Shown here one piece after another: positions 1 to 7,261 of a stretch of DNA of 18,253 nt. The stretch covers positions 1-18,253 of the forward strand of contig CAMVMQ010000008.1 of NCBI GenBank assembly GCA_947168625.1, read 5' to 3'. The notes under the pieces were generated by a model. The model saw only the letters and a program-made list of their open reading frames with translations. It did no database searches and was not told the DNA's origin. The position numbers and the translations under genes were made by a program. The first letter of the stretch is position 1; each line of letters starts with the position of its first letter. This DNA is from an uncultured Caryophanales bacterium (lineage in GTDB: Bacteria; Bacillota_I; Bacilli_A; RF39; UBA660).

Positions 1-456
1 CATGATACAGATGAGCTTCTTAGTAAGAGAATTAAAGATTTGGAAGATGCTTTGCTTAGAAGTCAAGCAGAACTAATTAATTATAAGAAAAGAAAAGATG
101 AAGAAACTGATCGAATTATTAAGTATGCTGAAGAAGATATATTAAAGGGGTTCTTACCAATACTTGATAATTTTGAGAGGGCAATTAATATGGATGATGA
201 TAATCTTGATGATGAAGTTTCAAAATTCTTAAAGGGGTTCAAACTTATGTATAATCAAATTAGGGAATTATTAAGTAGGTTTGATGTTAAGGAAATTGAT
301 GCTTTAAATAAGGAATTTGATCCTGCTATTCATAATGCAGTTATGGTTGATAAGAAAGAAGGCGTTAAGTCTGGTGTAGTAACTGAAGTGTTACAAAAGG
401 GTTACATGTATAAGGATAGAGTCCTTAGAACGTCTATGGTAAAAGTAAATGAATAG
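1..456 (+). CDS. grpE: GrpE nucleotide exchange factor for DnaK, 5' end outside window
   Basis: GrpE releases ADP from DnaK and so resets the Hsp70 cycle in the cytoplasm. The frame is open from base 1, so the N-terminus lies outside the window; a TTG at 40 is internal and not the start. The visible part (151 residues) begins in the long dimerising helix (SQAELINYKKRKDEE), continues through LPILDNFERAI, and ends with the beta-domain signature FDPAIHNAV followed by VLQKGYMYKDRVLR, all typical of GrpE. It heads the visible part of a grpE-ORF-dnaK-dnaJ cluster; hrcA is expected upstream but cannot be seen. The stop overlaps the next gene by 8 bases, which suggests translational coupling. Confidence 0.96.
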   Translation, partial: HDTDELLSKRIKDLEDALLRSQAELINYKKRKDEETDRIIKYAEEDILKGFLPILDNFERAINMDDDNLDDEVSKFLKGFKLMYNQIRELLSRFDVKEIDALNKEFDPAIHNAVMVDKKEGVKSGVVTEVLQKGYMYKDRVLRTSMVKVNE

Positions 457-685
457 AGATACGATTAAAGAAATATTATATATTGTTATTGCTATTATAA
501 TGTCTGTAATTGCTATTAAGTTTGTTATATGGGCATTACCGGTAATCTTAGTTATTTTACTTGCTGTATTTATTTATATTTCAATTAAAAAAGATAAATA
601 TAAAAAGCATAATGAAAAAATGACTAGAGATATAAATAAGAATAAAAAAATGAAAGTTATTCATGAATTTGATGACAAAGATTAG
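449..685 (+). CDS. Small membrane protein of unknown function between grpE and dnaK
   Basis: This 78-residue protein is not recognised. Residues 8-46 are almost continuously hydrophobic, interrupted by a single Lys (IAIKFVIW) and a Pro (ALPVIL), which fits either a helical hairpin of two membrane segments or one long helix. The C-terminal third is highly charged (KKDKYKKHNEK) and ends in an acidic tail, HEFDDKD. The start overlaps the grpE stop by 8 bases and has no good Shine-Dalgarno of its own, so translation is probably coupled to grpE. The dnaK ribosome binding site follows within 10 bases of its stop. A membrane protein in this slot is unusual for a heat-shock operon. Its codon use resembles the neighbours. 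That it is a real gene is likely from length, composition and tight packing; its function is unknown. Confidence 0.7.
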   Translation: MNRDTIKEILYIVIAIIMSVIAIKFVIWALPVILVILLAVFIYISIKKDKYKKHNEKMTRDINKNKKMKVIHEFDDKD

Positions 686-708
686 TATAGAAAAGGAGAA
701 TGATTTAT

Positions 709-2544
709 ATGAGTAAAATTATAGGTATTGATTTAGGTACCACAAATAGCTGTGTTGCTATATATGAAGGGGGAGAGGCTAAGGTTATTACTAATCCAGA
801 GGGAGCTAGAACTACTCCTTCAGTAGTAGCTTTTAAGAATGGAGATATTATTGTAGGTCAAAAAGCTAAGAACCAAATGGTTACTAATAAAGATACAATT
901 GCTTCAATTAAAAGAAAAATGGGTACTAGTGAAAAGGTAGAAGCTAATGGTAAGAATTATAGTCCAGAAGAAATTTCTGCTATGATACTTGGAGATCTTA
1001 AGAAAACTGCTGAGGCTTATTTAGGTGAAACGGTAAGTAAGGCTGTTATTACAGTACCAGCTTACTTTAATGATAGTCAAAGGCAGGCTACAAAAAATGC
1101 TGGTAAGATTGCTGGATTAGAGGTAGAAAGGATTATTAATGAACCTACAGCAGCTGCTTTAGCTTATGGTCTTGATAAACAAGATAAAAATCAAACTATT
1201 TTGGTTTATGACTTAGGTGGAGGTACATTCGATGTTTCAATCCTTGAATTAGGTGATGGTGTATTTGAAGTTAAATCAACTAGTGGTAATAATCATTTAG
1301 GTGGAGATGATTTTGACGAGAGAATTATGGACTATATAGTTAAAGAATTTAAGAAAGAATCTGGTGTTGATTTATCTAGTGATAAGATGGCTATGCAGAG
1401 AGTAAAAGATGCAGCTGAAAAGGCTAAAAAGGATTTAAGTGGTATGACTACAACTGAGATATCTCTTCCATTTATATCACAAGGTGAAGAGGGTCCAATT
1501 CACTTAAATATGAGTTTAACTAGAGCTAAGTTTGAAGACTTAATTAGTGATTTAGTACAGTCTACTACTGAGCCTGTTAGAAAAGCTTTAAGTGATGCTA
1601 AGCTTAGTGCTAAAGATATTGACAAGGTATTACTTGTTGGTGGTTCTACTAGAATACCATGTGTACAAGAGCTTGTTAAAAAAGAACTTGGTAAAGAACC
1701 TTCTAAAGAGGTTAACCCTGATGAGGTTGTTGCTATGGGTGCTTCTATTCAAGGTGGTGTCTTAACTGGTGATGTTAATGATATCGTACTTCTTGATGTT
1801 ACGCCACTTTCTCTTGGTATTGAAACATTGGGTGGAGTTATGACAGTATTAATTCCTAGAAATACGACTATTCCTACTAGTAAGAGTCAGGTATTTTCAA
1901 CAGCTGCGGATAATCAACCTGCTGTAGATATACATGTTCTTCAAGGAGAAAGACCAATGGCAAATGATAATAAGACACTTGGTAATTTCCAACTTACGAA
2001 TATTCCACCTGCACCTAGAGGTGTTCCACAAATTGAAGTGTCATTTGATATTGATGCTAATGGTATTGTTAATGTTAAGGCTAAAGACTTAGGTACTAAT
2101 AAAGAGCAATCCATTACAATTACTGCTACTAATACTTTGAGTGATGAAGAAATTGATAAGATGATGAAAGATGCTGAAAAGAATAAAGAGGCTGATGCTA
2201 AAAAACGTGAAGTAGCAGATGCTAAAAATGATGCTGAGCAAGTTGTCTTCATGACAGAGAAAGCTCTTAAGGATTTAGGAGAAAAAGTGTCTGATAGTGA
2301 TAAGAAGGAAGCTGAAGAACTAATCGAAGAAACTAAGAAGGCTATTGAGAATGAAGAAGTTGAGAAGATTAATAAGGCAAAAGATAAATTATTAGAGAAG
2401 GCTAATGCTCTTGCTTCAAAAGTATATGAAGAAGCCGCTAAAAATAATCAAGGAAGTACGGAAACTACTGAAGAACCTAAAGAGGAAAAAAAGACTAAGA
2501 AAAATGATGATGGCGTTGTTGACGCTGAATATGAAGAAAAGTAA
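709..2544 (+). CDS. dnaK: Chaperone protein DnaK (Hsp70)
   Basis: DnaK is the ATP-dependent Hsp70 chaperone that binds exposed hydrophobic peptides, working with DnaJ and GrpE encoded on either side. The 611-residue product matches the usual length. It opens with the phosphate-binding loop GIDLGTTNSC, followed by VITVPAYFNDSQRQAT, NEPTAAALAYG, DLGGGTFDVSIL and LLVGGSTRIP in the nucleotide-binding domain. The interdomain linker (DIVLLDVTPLSLGIETLGG) leads into the beta substrate domain and a charged helical lid. The C-terminus ends in VVDAEYEEK, the conserved tail. I chose ATG 709 over the in-frame ATG at 700 because the AAGGAG ribosome binding site at 693-698 leaves only one base before 700 but ten before 709. 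No residue looks abnormal. Confidence 0.98.
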   Translation: MSKIIGIDLGTTNSCVAIYEGGEAKVITNPEGARTTPSVVAFKNGDIIVGQKAKNQMVTNKDTIASIKRKMGTSEKVEANGKNYSPEEISAMILGDLKKTAEAYLGETVSKAVITVPAYFNDSQRQATKNAGKIAGLEVERIINEPTAAALAYGLDKQDKNQTILVYDLGGGTFDVSILELGDGVFEVKSTSGNNHLGGDDFDERIMDYIVKEFKKESGVDLSSDKMAMQRVKDAAEKAKKDLSGMTTTEISLPFISQGEEGPIHLNMSLTRAKFEDLISDLVQSTTEPVRKALSDAKLSAKDIDKVLLVGGSTRIPCVQELVKKELGKEPSKEVNPDEVVAMGASIQGGVLTGDVNDIVLLDVTPLSLGIETLGGVMTVLIPRNTTIPTSKSQVFSTAADNQPAVDIHVLQGERPMANDNKTLGNFQLTNIPPAPRGVPQIEVSFDIDANGIVNVKAKDLGTNKEQSITITATNTLSDEEIDKMMKDAEKNKEADAKKREVADAKNDAEQVVFMTEKALKDLGEKVSDSDKKEAEELIEETKKAIENEEVEKINKAKDKLLEKANALASKVYEEAAKNNQGSTETTEEPKEEKKTKKNDDGVVDAEYEEK

Positions 2545-2552
2545 TTGGATAA

Positions 2553-2574
2553 AAGTTCTAGCTTGCTAGAACTT
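2553..2574 (+). promoter_or_regulatory. Perfect inverted repeat between dnaK and dnaJ
   Basis: AAGTTCTAGC (2553-2562) is exactly complementary to GCTAGAACTT (2565-2574), giving a 10-bp stem with a two-base loop (or 9 bp with a four-base loop). The bases after it (CTATCTTG) are not a T-tract, so it is a poor terminator. It lies 22 bases ahead of the dnaJ start and just before its ribosome binding site. An RNA processing or stability element that sets the dnaK:dnaJ ratio is one possibility. It is not a CIRCE element. Confidence 0.55.
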
Positions 2575-2596
2575 CTATCTTGTAATAGGAGATATT

Positions 2597-3718
2597 ATGG
2601 ATAAAAGAGATTATTATGAGGTTTTAGGAGTTTCTAAGACTGCTAGTCAAGATGAAATTAAGTCGGCTTTTAGGCGTCTTGCAAAGAAATATCATCCTGA
2701 TGTATCTAAAGAAGAAAATGCTGCGGAAAAGTTTAAAGAAGCACAAGAAGCTTATGCAGTATTATCTGATGAAAACAAGAGAAAACAATATGATCAATTT
2801 GGACATGCAGCATTTACCAATAGTCAAGGAGGATTTTCAGGTTATGAAGGCTTTGACTTTGGTAGTATGGATGATATTTTAAGTGAAGTTTTTAAAAACT
2901 TTGGTTTTCATACTGGAGCAAGTTATTCCAGTTCTAGAGGTAGTCGTAGACAAGATGGTGCAGACCTATTGTATAGAATGACGATATCATTTGATGAAGC
3001 TGTTCATGGTACTAAGAGAGATATTAAAGTTGATGTAGAAGACGAATGCTCAGAGTGTGATGGTAAAGGTGGCTTTGGTAGTCATACTTGTTCTGAATGT
3101 AAGGGTTCTGGTACTGTTACGAGACAGCAAGCATCTTTATTTGGTTCTTTTATTTCTAGAACTACTTGTCCTAAATGTAATGGTACTGGTACTGTTTTTG
3201 ATAAGGTTTGCTCAATTTGTCATGGCACTGGAAGGGAAAAAAAGACAAAGACACTAACTGTCACTATTCCTAAAGGTGTAGATACTGGTAATAGAATTAG
3301 ACTTGCTGGTAAGGGAGAGTCAGGAACTAATGGTGGTTATCCGGGAGACTTATATATTGAATTTAATGTTAAAGATGATGAGTTTTTTCAGAGGGATGGC
3401 AATGATATTTATGCTGTTATTCCACTTACAATAACTGAGGCGGTATTGGGATGTAAGAAGAGTGTTCCAACGATTAATGGTAGTGTTGATGTTTCAATTC
3501 CTGAGGGAACAAAAAATAATACAAGATTGCGTTTAAAGGGTAAGGGGATTGATTCAGATATTAATAATAAAAAAGGTGATATGTATGTTATTACTAATGT
3601 TATTATTCCTAATAAGTTAAATAGAAAGCAAAAAGAGTTATTTAAAGAACTATCTGATACAAAACTTGATGATGATAGCGAATTTGTTAAATATAGTAAG
3701 TATTTAAATAATTATTAA
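2597..3718 (+). CDS. dnaJ: Chaperone protein DnaJ (Hsp40)
   Basis: DnaJ delivers substrates to DnaK and stimulates its ATPase. The 373-residue protein has the full class I layout. A J domain covers about residues 3-70, with the catalytic HPD triad at 33-35. A Gly/Phe-rich linker follows (GGFSGYEGFDFGS). The four zinc-binding CXXCXGXG repeats are CSECDGKG, CSECKGSG, CPKCNGTG and CSICHGTG. The C-terminal substrate-binding beta domains come last (TIPKGVDTGNRIRLAGKG and the GDLYIEF region). The spacer between the first two zinc repeats is a little short compared with E. coli DnaJ. An AGGAG ribosome binding site lies 5-9 bases before the ATG. It is the last gene of the chaperone operon, followed at once by an intrinsic terminator. 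Confidence 0.98.
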   Translation: MDKRDYYEVLGVSKTASQDEIKSAFRRLAKKYHPDVSKEENAAEKFKEAQEAYAVLSDENKRKQYDQFGHAAFTNSQGGFSGYEGFDFGSMDDILSEVFKNFGFHTGASYSSSRGSRRQDGADLLYRMTISFDEAVHGTKRDIKVDVEDECSECDGKGGFGSHTCSECKGSGTVTRQQASLFGSFISRTTCPKCNGTGTVFDKVCSICHGTGREKKTKTLTVTIPKGVDTGNRIRLAGKGESGTNGGYPGDLYIEFNVKDDEFFQRDGNDIYAVIPLTITEAVLGCKKSVPTINGSVDVSIPEGTKNNTRLRLKGKGIDSDINNKKGDMYVITNVIIPNKLNRKQKELFKELSDTKLDDDSEFVKYSKYLNNY

Positions 3719-3753
3719 AAAAAATTATCGGTTATTACTGATAATTTTTTTTT
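3717..3753 (+). terminator. Rho-independent terminator after dnaJ
   Basis: An A-tract and AATTATCGGT pair with ACTGATAATT around a TATT loop, with one G-U pair near the top, and a run of nine T follows. It starts at the dnaJ stop codon and separates the chaperone operon from the surface-protein gene. Confidence 0.85.
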
Positions 3754-3763
3754 ATAAAAATGC

Positions 3764-3792
3764 TTGTTTTATTTTTGATTATAATATATACT
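3764..3792 (+). promoter_or_regulatory. Sigma-A-type promoter of the BspA-like gene
   Basis: TTGTTT (3764-3769) and TATACT (3787-3792) are separated by 17 bases. A second -10-like hexamer, TATAAT at 3780-3785, lacks a spaced -35. The start codon follows at 3818 with GGTGAT (3807-3812) as ribosome binding site. Confidence 0.55.
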
Positions 3793-3817
3793 TATTATAG
3801 GTAGATGGTGATAGAAA

Positions 3818-5554
3818 ATGAAGAATAAAAAATTACTGTTTCTTGTATTAGGAACTTGTTTATTAATTTTGATAATTGTAGGTGGAACATATGCTTATTT
3901 TAATTGGACGAGTACTAGTGAAAACAAGGATGCTGTTTTAACTATTAATTCTGTAAGTGGTGATGGTGTTTGTAGTAAAGCTACTGATAATAATATGATA
4001 CTTAAACCTGTTTCTGCTAGAGAAAGTGGAAGAGTGGTTACGATTAATACTAAACAGAGAGTATCTACTCACGCTTTTGTTACTTGGAATTTAACTATTA
4101 ATAGTATTAATAATAGTAATACGGTAACTACTGGACTTAAGCATAAAACAGTTAGATATGAACTTGTCAATACAACAACGGGAGTTCTTTATGCTAGCGG
4201 TAATTTTCAAGGGGTAAATAGTGGAGATACTTTTACTTTAAGTAATATTAGCGAAACTTTGAATTATGATCAAAATTATGTTTTTACTTTTTATTTGTGG
4301 ATAGATGGTGAAGGATTTGATAATCCTGCTGATGTTTTAGGACAAGCTTATGATTTTGATTTAACTTGTACGATGACTGGTACTCCTCTTGTACAGGGAA
4401 ATTATTTAATGGTTCAGCCTTATACTGTAAATACAGGTAGTGTTACTAGTACAAATGTTAATTTTGTTGGTAGTACTTCTAAAACTGCGAATAATGTTCT
4501 TGGTAAAGAAATTGATTCTAGCTTGTTTGAATCAATTACAACTGTTGCTAGTAGTACTGTTCCTAGTAATATTAGTTCTGATAGATATTGGGATGTATCT
4601 AATAACCAAAATGGCTCAGTTATGGCTTGGTATACCGATGAAGATAATGATAACTTGTATGAATTATATATTGGACAGGATGGAGGTGTAATAGCTAATC
4701 CTGATTCATCGCATCTTTTTAGTGGGTTTAGGAAAGCAACATCAATAGATGTATCTAATCTTAATACTAATCTTGTTACAAATATGCGAAGTATGTTTTT
4801 TGATTGTAGATTATTAGCATCGTTAAATTTAAGTAATTTTGATACATCTAAGGTTACTAATATGGAGGGAATGTTTGCACAGGATTTTTCTGTTAATCCT
4901 TTAAATATAAGTAGTTTTGATACATCTAATGTAACTAATATGAGTGCAATGTTTAAATATTGTTATGCGGTTACATCACTTGATGTAGCAGCATTTAACA
5001 CATCAAATGTAACTGATATGGGTTGTATGTTTGTATATTGTCTTAAATTAGAGAGTTTGGATTTAAGCAGTTTTAATACATCAAATGTAACAAATATGTT
5101 TACAATGTTTCAACACTGTGAAAAAATTACATCCTTGGATTTAAGTAGTTTTGATACATCAAGTGTAACAAATATTGTTGGAATGTTTCACTATTGTAAT
5201 AGTCTATCTTCACTAGATGTAACTAGTTTTGATGTTTCGGGAGTTGATAATTTTACAGAAATTTTTAGAAATTGCACGGCTCTTACTGAAATTGATTTAA
5301 GTAGTTTTAATTCTTCCAGAGTAACTAATATGTATGGTATGTTTTATGGTTGCTCTAATCTTACTACAATATATGTGTCTGATTTGTGGTCAAATTCGTC
5401 AGTTGTTAATGGTCAAGGAACATTTTCAGGATGTGAATCATTAGTAGGACAGAATGGAACTGCTTTTTCTGTTAGTAATACCAATAGTAATTATGCTGTT
5501 GTTGATACTCCTAGTACTCCAGGATATTTAACATATAGAGCTTATACTAGATAA
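3818..5554 (+). CDS. Secreted/surface protein: TasA/SipW-type N-terminus plus nine BspA-type leucine-rich repeats
   Basis: This is a predicted surface protein of 578 residues. Residues 1-22 are a Lys-rich start and a hydrophobic helix, followed by GGTYAYFNW, which resembles the signal region of SipW-processed TasA/camelysin-type proteins. A beta-rich region fills about 30-190 and a less typical segment 190-300. From residue 310 there are nine tandem 26-residue repeats of the BspA/DUF285 kind (for example LDLSSFNTSNVTNM...MF..C), starting at 310, 336, 362, 388, 414, 440, 466, 492 and 518, most with one conserved Cys. The end, DTPSTPGYLTYRAYTR, has no LPXTG- or NPQTN-like sorting signal and no C-terminal membrane helix, although a class B sortase gene follows. 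BspA repeats are known from adhesins of host-associated bacteria; an adhesive or fibre-forming role is inference. It has its own promoter and terminators. Confidence 0.85.
   Translation: MKNKKLLFLVLGTCLLILIIVGGTYAYFNWTSTSENKDAVLTINSVSGDGVCSKATDNNMILKPVSARESGRVVTINTKQRVSTHAFVTWNLTINSINNSNTVTTGLKHKTVRYELVNTTTGVLYASGNFQGVNSGDTFTLSNISETLNYDQNYVFTFYLWIDGEGFDNPADVLGQAYDFDLTCTMTGTPLVQGNYLMVQPYTVNTGSVTSTNVNFVGSTSKTANNVLGKEIDSSLFESITTVASSTVPSNISSDRYWDVSNNQNGSVMAWYTDEDNDNLYELYIGQDGGVIANPDSSHLFSGFRKATSIDVSNLNTNLVTNMRSMFFDCRLLASLNLSNFDTSKVTNMEGMFAQDFSVNPLNISSFDTSNVTNMSAMFKYCYAVTSLDVAAFNTSNVTDMGCMFVYCLKLESLDLSSFNTSNVTNMFTMFQHCEKITSLDLSSFDTSSVTNIVGMFHYCNSLSSLDVTSFDVSGVDNFTEIFRNCTALTEIDLSSFNSSRVTNMYGMFYGCSNLTTIYVSDLWSNSSVVNGQGTFSGCESLVGQNGTAFSVSNTNSNYAVVDTPSTPGYLTYRAYTR
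4745..5521 (+). repeat. Nine tandem 78-bp coding repeats (BspA/DUF285 LRR)
   Basis: The DNA repeats with a 78-base period because the protein repeats every 26 residues; the segment gat-aca-tct/tca at 4841 recurs at 4919 and onward. The repeats are diverged at DNA level, the best conserved block encoding F(D/N)TS.VTNM. The last copy is degenerate. Confidence 0.85.
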
Positions 5555-5571
5555 TTATTTTATAACTTTAT

Positions 5572-5600
5572 AATCTCACTTTCAAAAGTGAGATTTTTTA
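5572..5600 (+). terminator. First terminator after the BspA-like gene
   Basis: AATCTCACTTT (5572-5582) pairs with AAAGTGAGATT (5585-5595) and a T-rich run follows to 5599. It is a strong intrinsic terminator. Confidence 0.88.
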
Positions 5601-5611
5601 AGTAATATTTT

Positions 5612-5638
5612 AAAGAAGGGATAATCCTTCTTTTTTTC
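5612..5638 (+). terminator. Second, tandem terminator after the BspA-like gene
   Basis: AAAGAAGG (5612-5619) pairs with CCTTCTTT (5626-5633) around a six-base loop and merges into a T-tract ending in CT. Together with the preceding hairpin it isolates the BspA-like transcript from the sortase promoter that begins at 5639. Confidence 0.75.
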
Positions 5639-5667
5639 TTGTAATTATTTTTAAGACAGGGTATAAT
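5639..5667 (+). promoter_or_regulatory. Sigma-A-type promoter of the sortase-rsmE operon
   Basis: TTGTAA (5639-5644), a 17-base spacer and a perfect TATAAT (5662-5667). The predicted start of transcription lies only a few bases before the ribosome binding site. Confidence 0.72.
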
Positions 5668-5683
5668 TGTAGTGGAGATATAT

Positions 5684-6547
5684 ATGAATTATGATGATGA
5701 TAGAAATTATGTTCCGAGACATGCTTTTAAAAGAAAGAAGAAGAAATATGTTAACTGGATATTATTTATTTTTTTGATTATATTTGGAGGTATTTTTTCT
5801 TACAGTTTATTTAAAGTTATAAGTTGGAGCATTGATAATAAAAAAAATGGTATGATTATTGATATTATTAATAATGATGTTGATGTTAATGAGATTAAAG
5901 ATGATGATGATACTATATTGATATCGGATGAAAATCTTGATGATGAGGATCCTTATTGGTATTATGTTAGTTTTCCGCTAATTAATGTTGATATTGATTC
6001 TCTTTATAGAAAAAATAGTGATACTGTTGGTTTTATTAATGTTAATAATACTAATGTTAATTATCCTTTTGTTCAATATAGTGATAATGATTATTATTTG
6101 AATCATTCTTTTGATAAGAGTTATAATGAAGCTGGATGGTTATTTTTGGATTACCGTAATGAAAGTGATTTGAATAATCGTAATAGTATTATTTATGGTC
6201 ATAGCAGGCTTGATAAAACTATGTTTGGTTCACTTAATAGGGTTCTTAAAAGTAATTGGTATAATAATAAAGATAATCATATTATAAGAATTTCTTCGAT
6301 AAAAGAGAATACGATGTGGCAAATATTTTCAGTGTATAAGATTAAAGCGGAGTCTTATTATATTACAACTGATTTTAATAGTGATGATGAGTATATTAAA
6401 TTTCTTGATACTATTAAGAGAAGAAGTATATATGATTTTAATACAACTCTTAATAAAGAGGATAAGATTTTGACACTTAGTACATGCTTTTCTGATACAG
6501 AAAGGACAGTAATTCATGCTAAATTAATTAAGAAGAGTTTTAAGTAG
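5684..6547 (+). CDS. Class B sortase
   Basis: Sortases are membrane-anchored transpeptidases that attach secreted proteins to the cell wall or to each other. The 287-residue protein has a basic N-terminus (KRKKKK), one membrane helix at about residues 24-45 (type II topology) and a C-terminal catalytic domain. Visible catalytic elements are IIYGHSR with His173, TLSTCF with Cys268, and Arg274 in DTERTVIHAKL. The sequence DKTMFGSLNRVL after the His and the TLSTC box are typical of class B. I start at ATG 5684 because GGAG at 5674-5677 is correctly spaced for it, and the GTG at 5672 lies in the ribosome binding site. Its substrate is not evident: the upstream surface protein carries no recognisable sorting motif. 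It is likely co-transcribed with rsmE, whose ribosome binding site overlaps its stop. Confidence 0.9.
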   Translation: MNYDDDRNYVPRHAFKRKKKKYVNWILFIFLIIFGGIFSYSLFKVISWSIDNKKNGMIIDIINNDVDVNEIKDDDDTILISDENLDDEDPYWYYVSFPLINVDIDSLYRKNSDTVGFINVNNTNVNYPFVQYSDNDYYLNHSFDKSYNEAGWLFLDYRNESDLNNRNSIIYGHSRLDKTMFGSLNRVLKSNWYNNKDNHIIRISSIKENTMWQIFSVYKIKAESYYITTDFNSDDEYIKFLDTIKRRSIYDFNTTLNKEDKILTLSTCFSDTERTVIHAKLIKKSFK

Positions 6548-6557
6548 GAGGTAGTTT

Positions 6558-7256
6558 ATGCAAAGATATTTTGCTAAAGATAAATTTATACTTAGGGAAA
6601 GTGATATTCATCATATAAAAAATGTTATGAGGATGAGAATTAATGATGAAATAGAAGTAGTTTGGGATAATAAGTTATTTATTTGTAAAATTACTTCTTT
6701 TGAACCATTTAAAATTGAATTTATTAGAGAAGAAATGGGACATGAAATAAATTATCATTTAGTAGTTGGTGTTCCTTTAGTTAATGAACAAAAGATGGAC
6801 TTTATCTTACAGAAACTTACAGAACTTGGAGTTAAAGAAATTATTCCTCTTAAGATGGAGAGATGTGTTGCTAGTATTAATGAAGAAAGATTTATAAAAA
6901 AGAAAGTTAGATGGGAAAATATATGTAAGGAAGCTAGTGAACAATCAAAGAGAATAGATGTACCAATAATTAGGGAAATGATGTCATTAAAAGATTTGGT
7001 AAAAGAAAATGCTGATATGAAATTAGTTGCTTCGACAAATGAGAAGAAAATGTTTGATAATTATTTACAAGAAATGGAAAACTATGATAAAATTATAGTA
7101 GTAGTAGGTCCTGAGGGTGGAATAAGTGATAAAGAAGAAATGTTTCTTTATGATAATGGATTTTCAGGAGTTAGTTTCGGTAATTTAATATTGAGAGTTG
7201 AAACTGCATGTATATATGTTGCTTCAATATTTAATTTTTTCGGTAGTAAGAGGTGA
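6558..7256 (+). CDS. rsmE: 16S rRNA (uracil(1498)-N(3))-methyltransferase RsmE
   Basis: RsmE uses S-adenosylmethionine to methylate N3 of U1498 in 16S rRNA. At 232 residues it is slightly shorter than the usual 240-250. It starts with MQRYF and HHIKNVMRMR (PUA-like RNA-binding part), followed by the SPOUT-fold signatures KLTELGVKEIIPL, EASEQSKR, GPEGGISDKEE and LILRVETA near the C-terminus, where the knotted SAM site forms. A strong GGAGG (6547-6551) precedes the ATG by six bases and overlaps the sortase stop. In many Firmicutes rsmE sits next to prmA and dnaJ; here it is a few kilobases downstream of dnaJ with the surface-protein and sortase genes in between. The TGA stop shows that UGA is not read as Trp in this organism. 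Confidence 0.96.
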   Translation: MQRYFAKDKFILRESDIHHIKNVMRMRINDEIEVVWDNKLFICKITSFEPFKIEFIREEMGHEINYHLVVGVPLVNEQKMDFILQKLTELGVKEIIPLKMERCVASINEERFIKKKVRWENICKEASEQSKRIDVPIIREMMSLKDLVKENADMKLVASTNEKKMFDNYLQEMENYDKIIVVVGPEGGISDKEEMFLYDNGFSGVSFGNLILRVETACIYVASIFNFFGSKR

Positions 7257-7261
7257 TAATG

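Noticed and set aside
40..456. grpE starting at TTG 40
   Set aside because: The frame is open and GrpE-like from base 1; the TTG is an internal Leu codon and the true start is upstream of the window.
1941..2252. Long antisense open frames over dnaK, pgk, lon and other genes
   Set aside because: They are shadows of strongly conserved + strand genes, with low-complexity translations and no ribosome binding sites.
2545..2596. CIRCE element (HrcA operator) at dnaJ or elsewhere in the window
   Set aside because: The inverted repeat here does not contain TTAGCACTC/GAGTGCTAA and I saw that sequence nowhere else; a CIRCE could still lie upstream of the window.
4745..5521. 78-base periodicity as a CRISPR or non-coding satellite array
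   Set aside because: The period is a multiple of three, the frame stays open and the encoded repeats match the BspA leucine-rich repeat.
5507..5554. C-terminal sorting signal on the BspA-like protein
   Set aside because: The last 16 residues have no LPXTG- or NPQTN-like motif, no hydrophobic helix and only one terminal Arg.
5672..5683. GTG 5672 as the sortase start
   Set aside because: The GTG is part of the ribosome binding site for ATG 5684, which has better spacing.
7031..7037. TTCGACA inside rsmE as a Spo0A box
   Set aside because: It lies deep in a housekeeping coding region with no promoter nearby; chance match.
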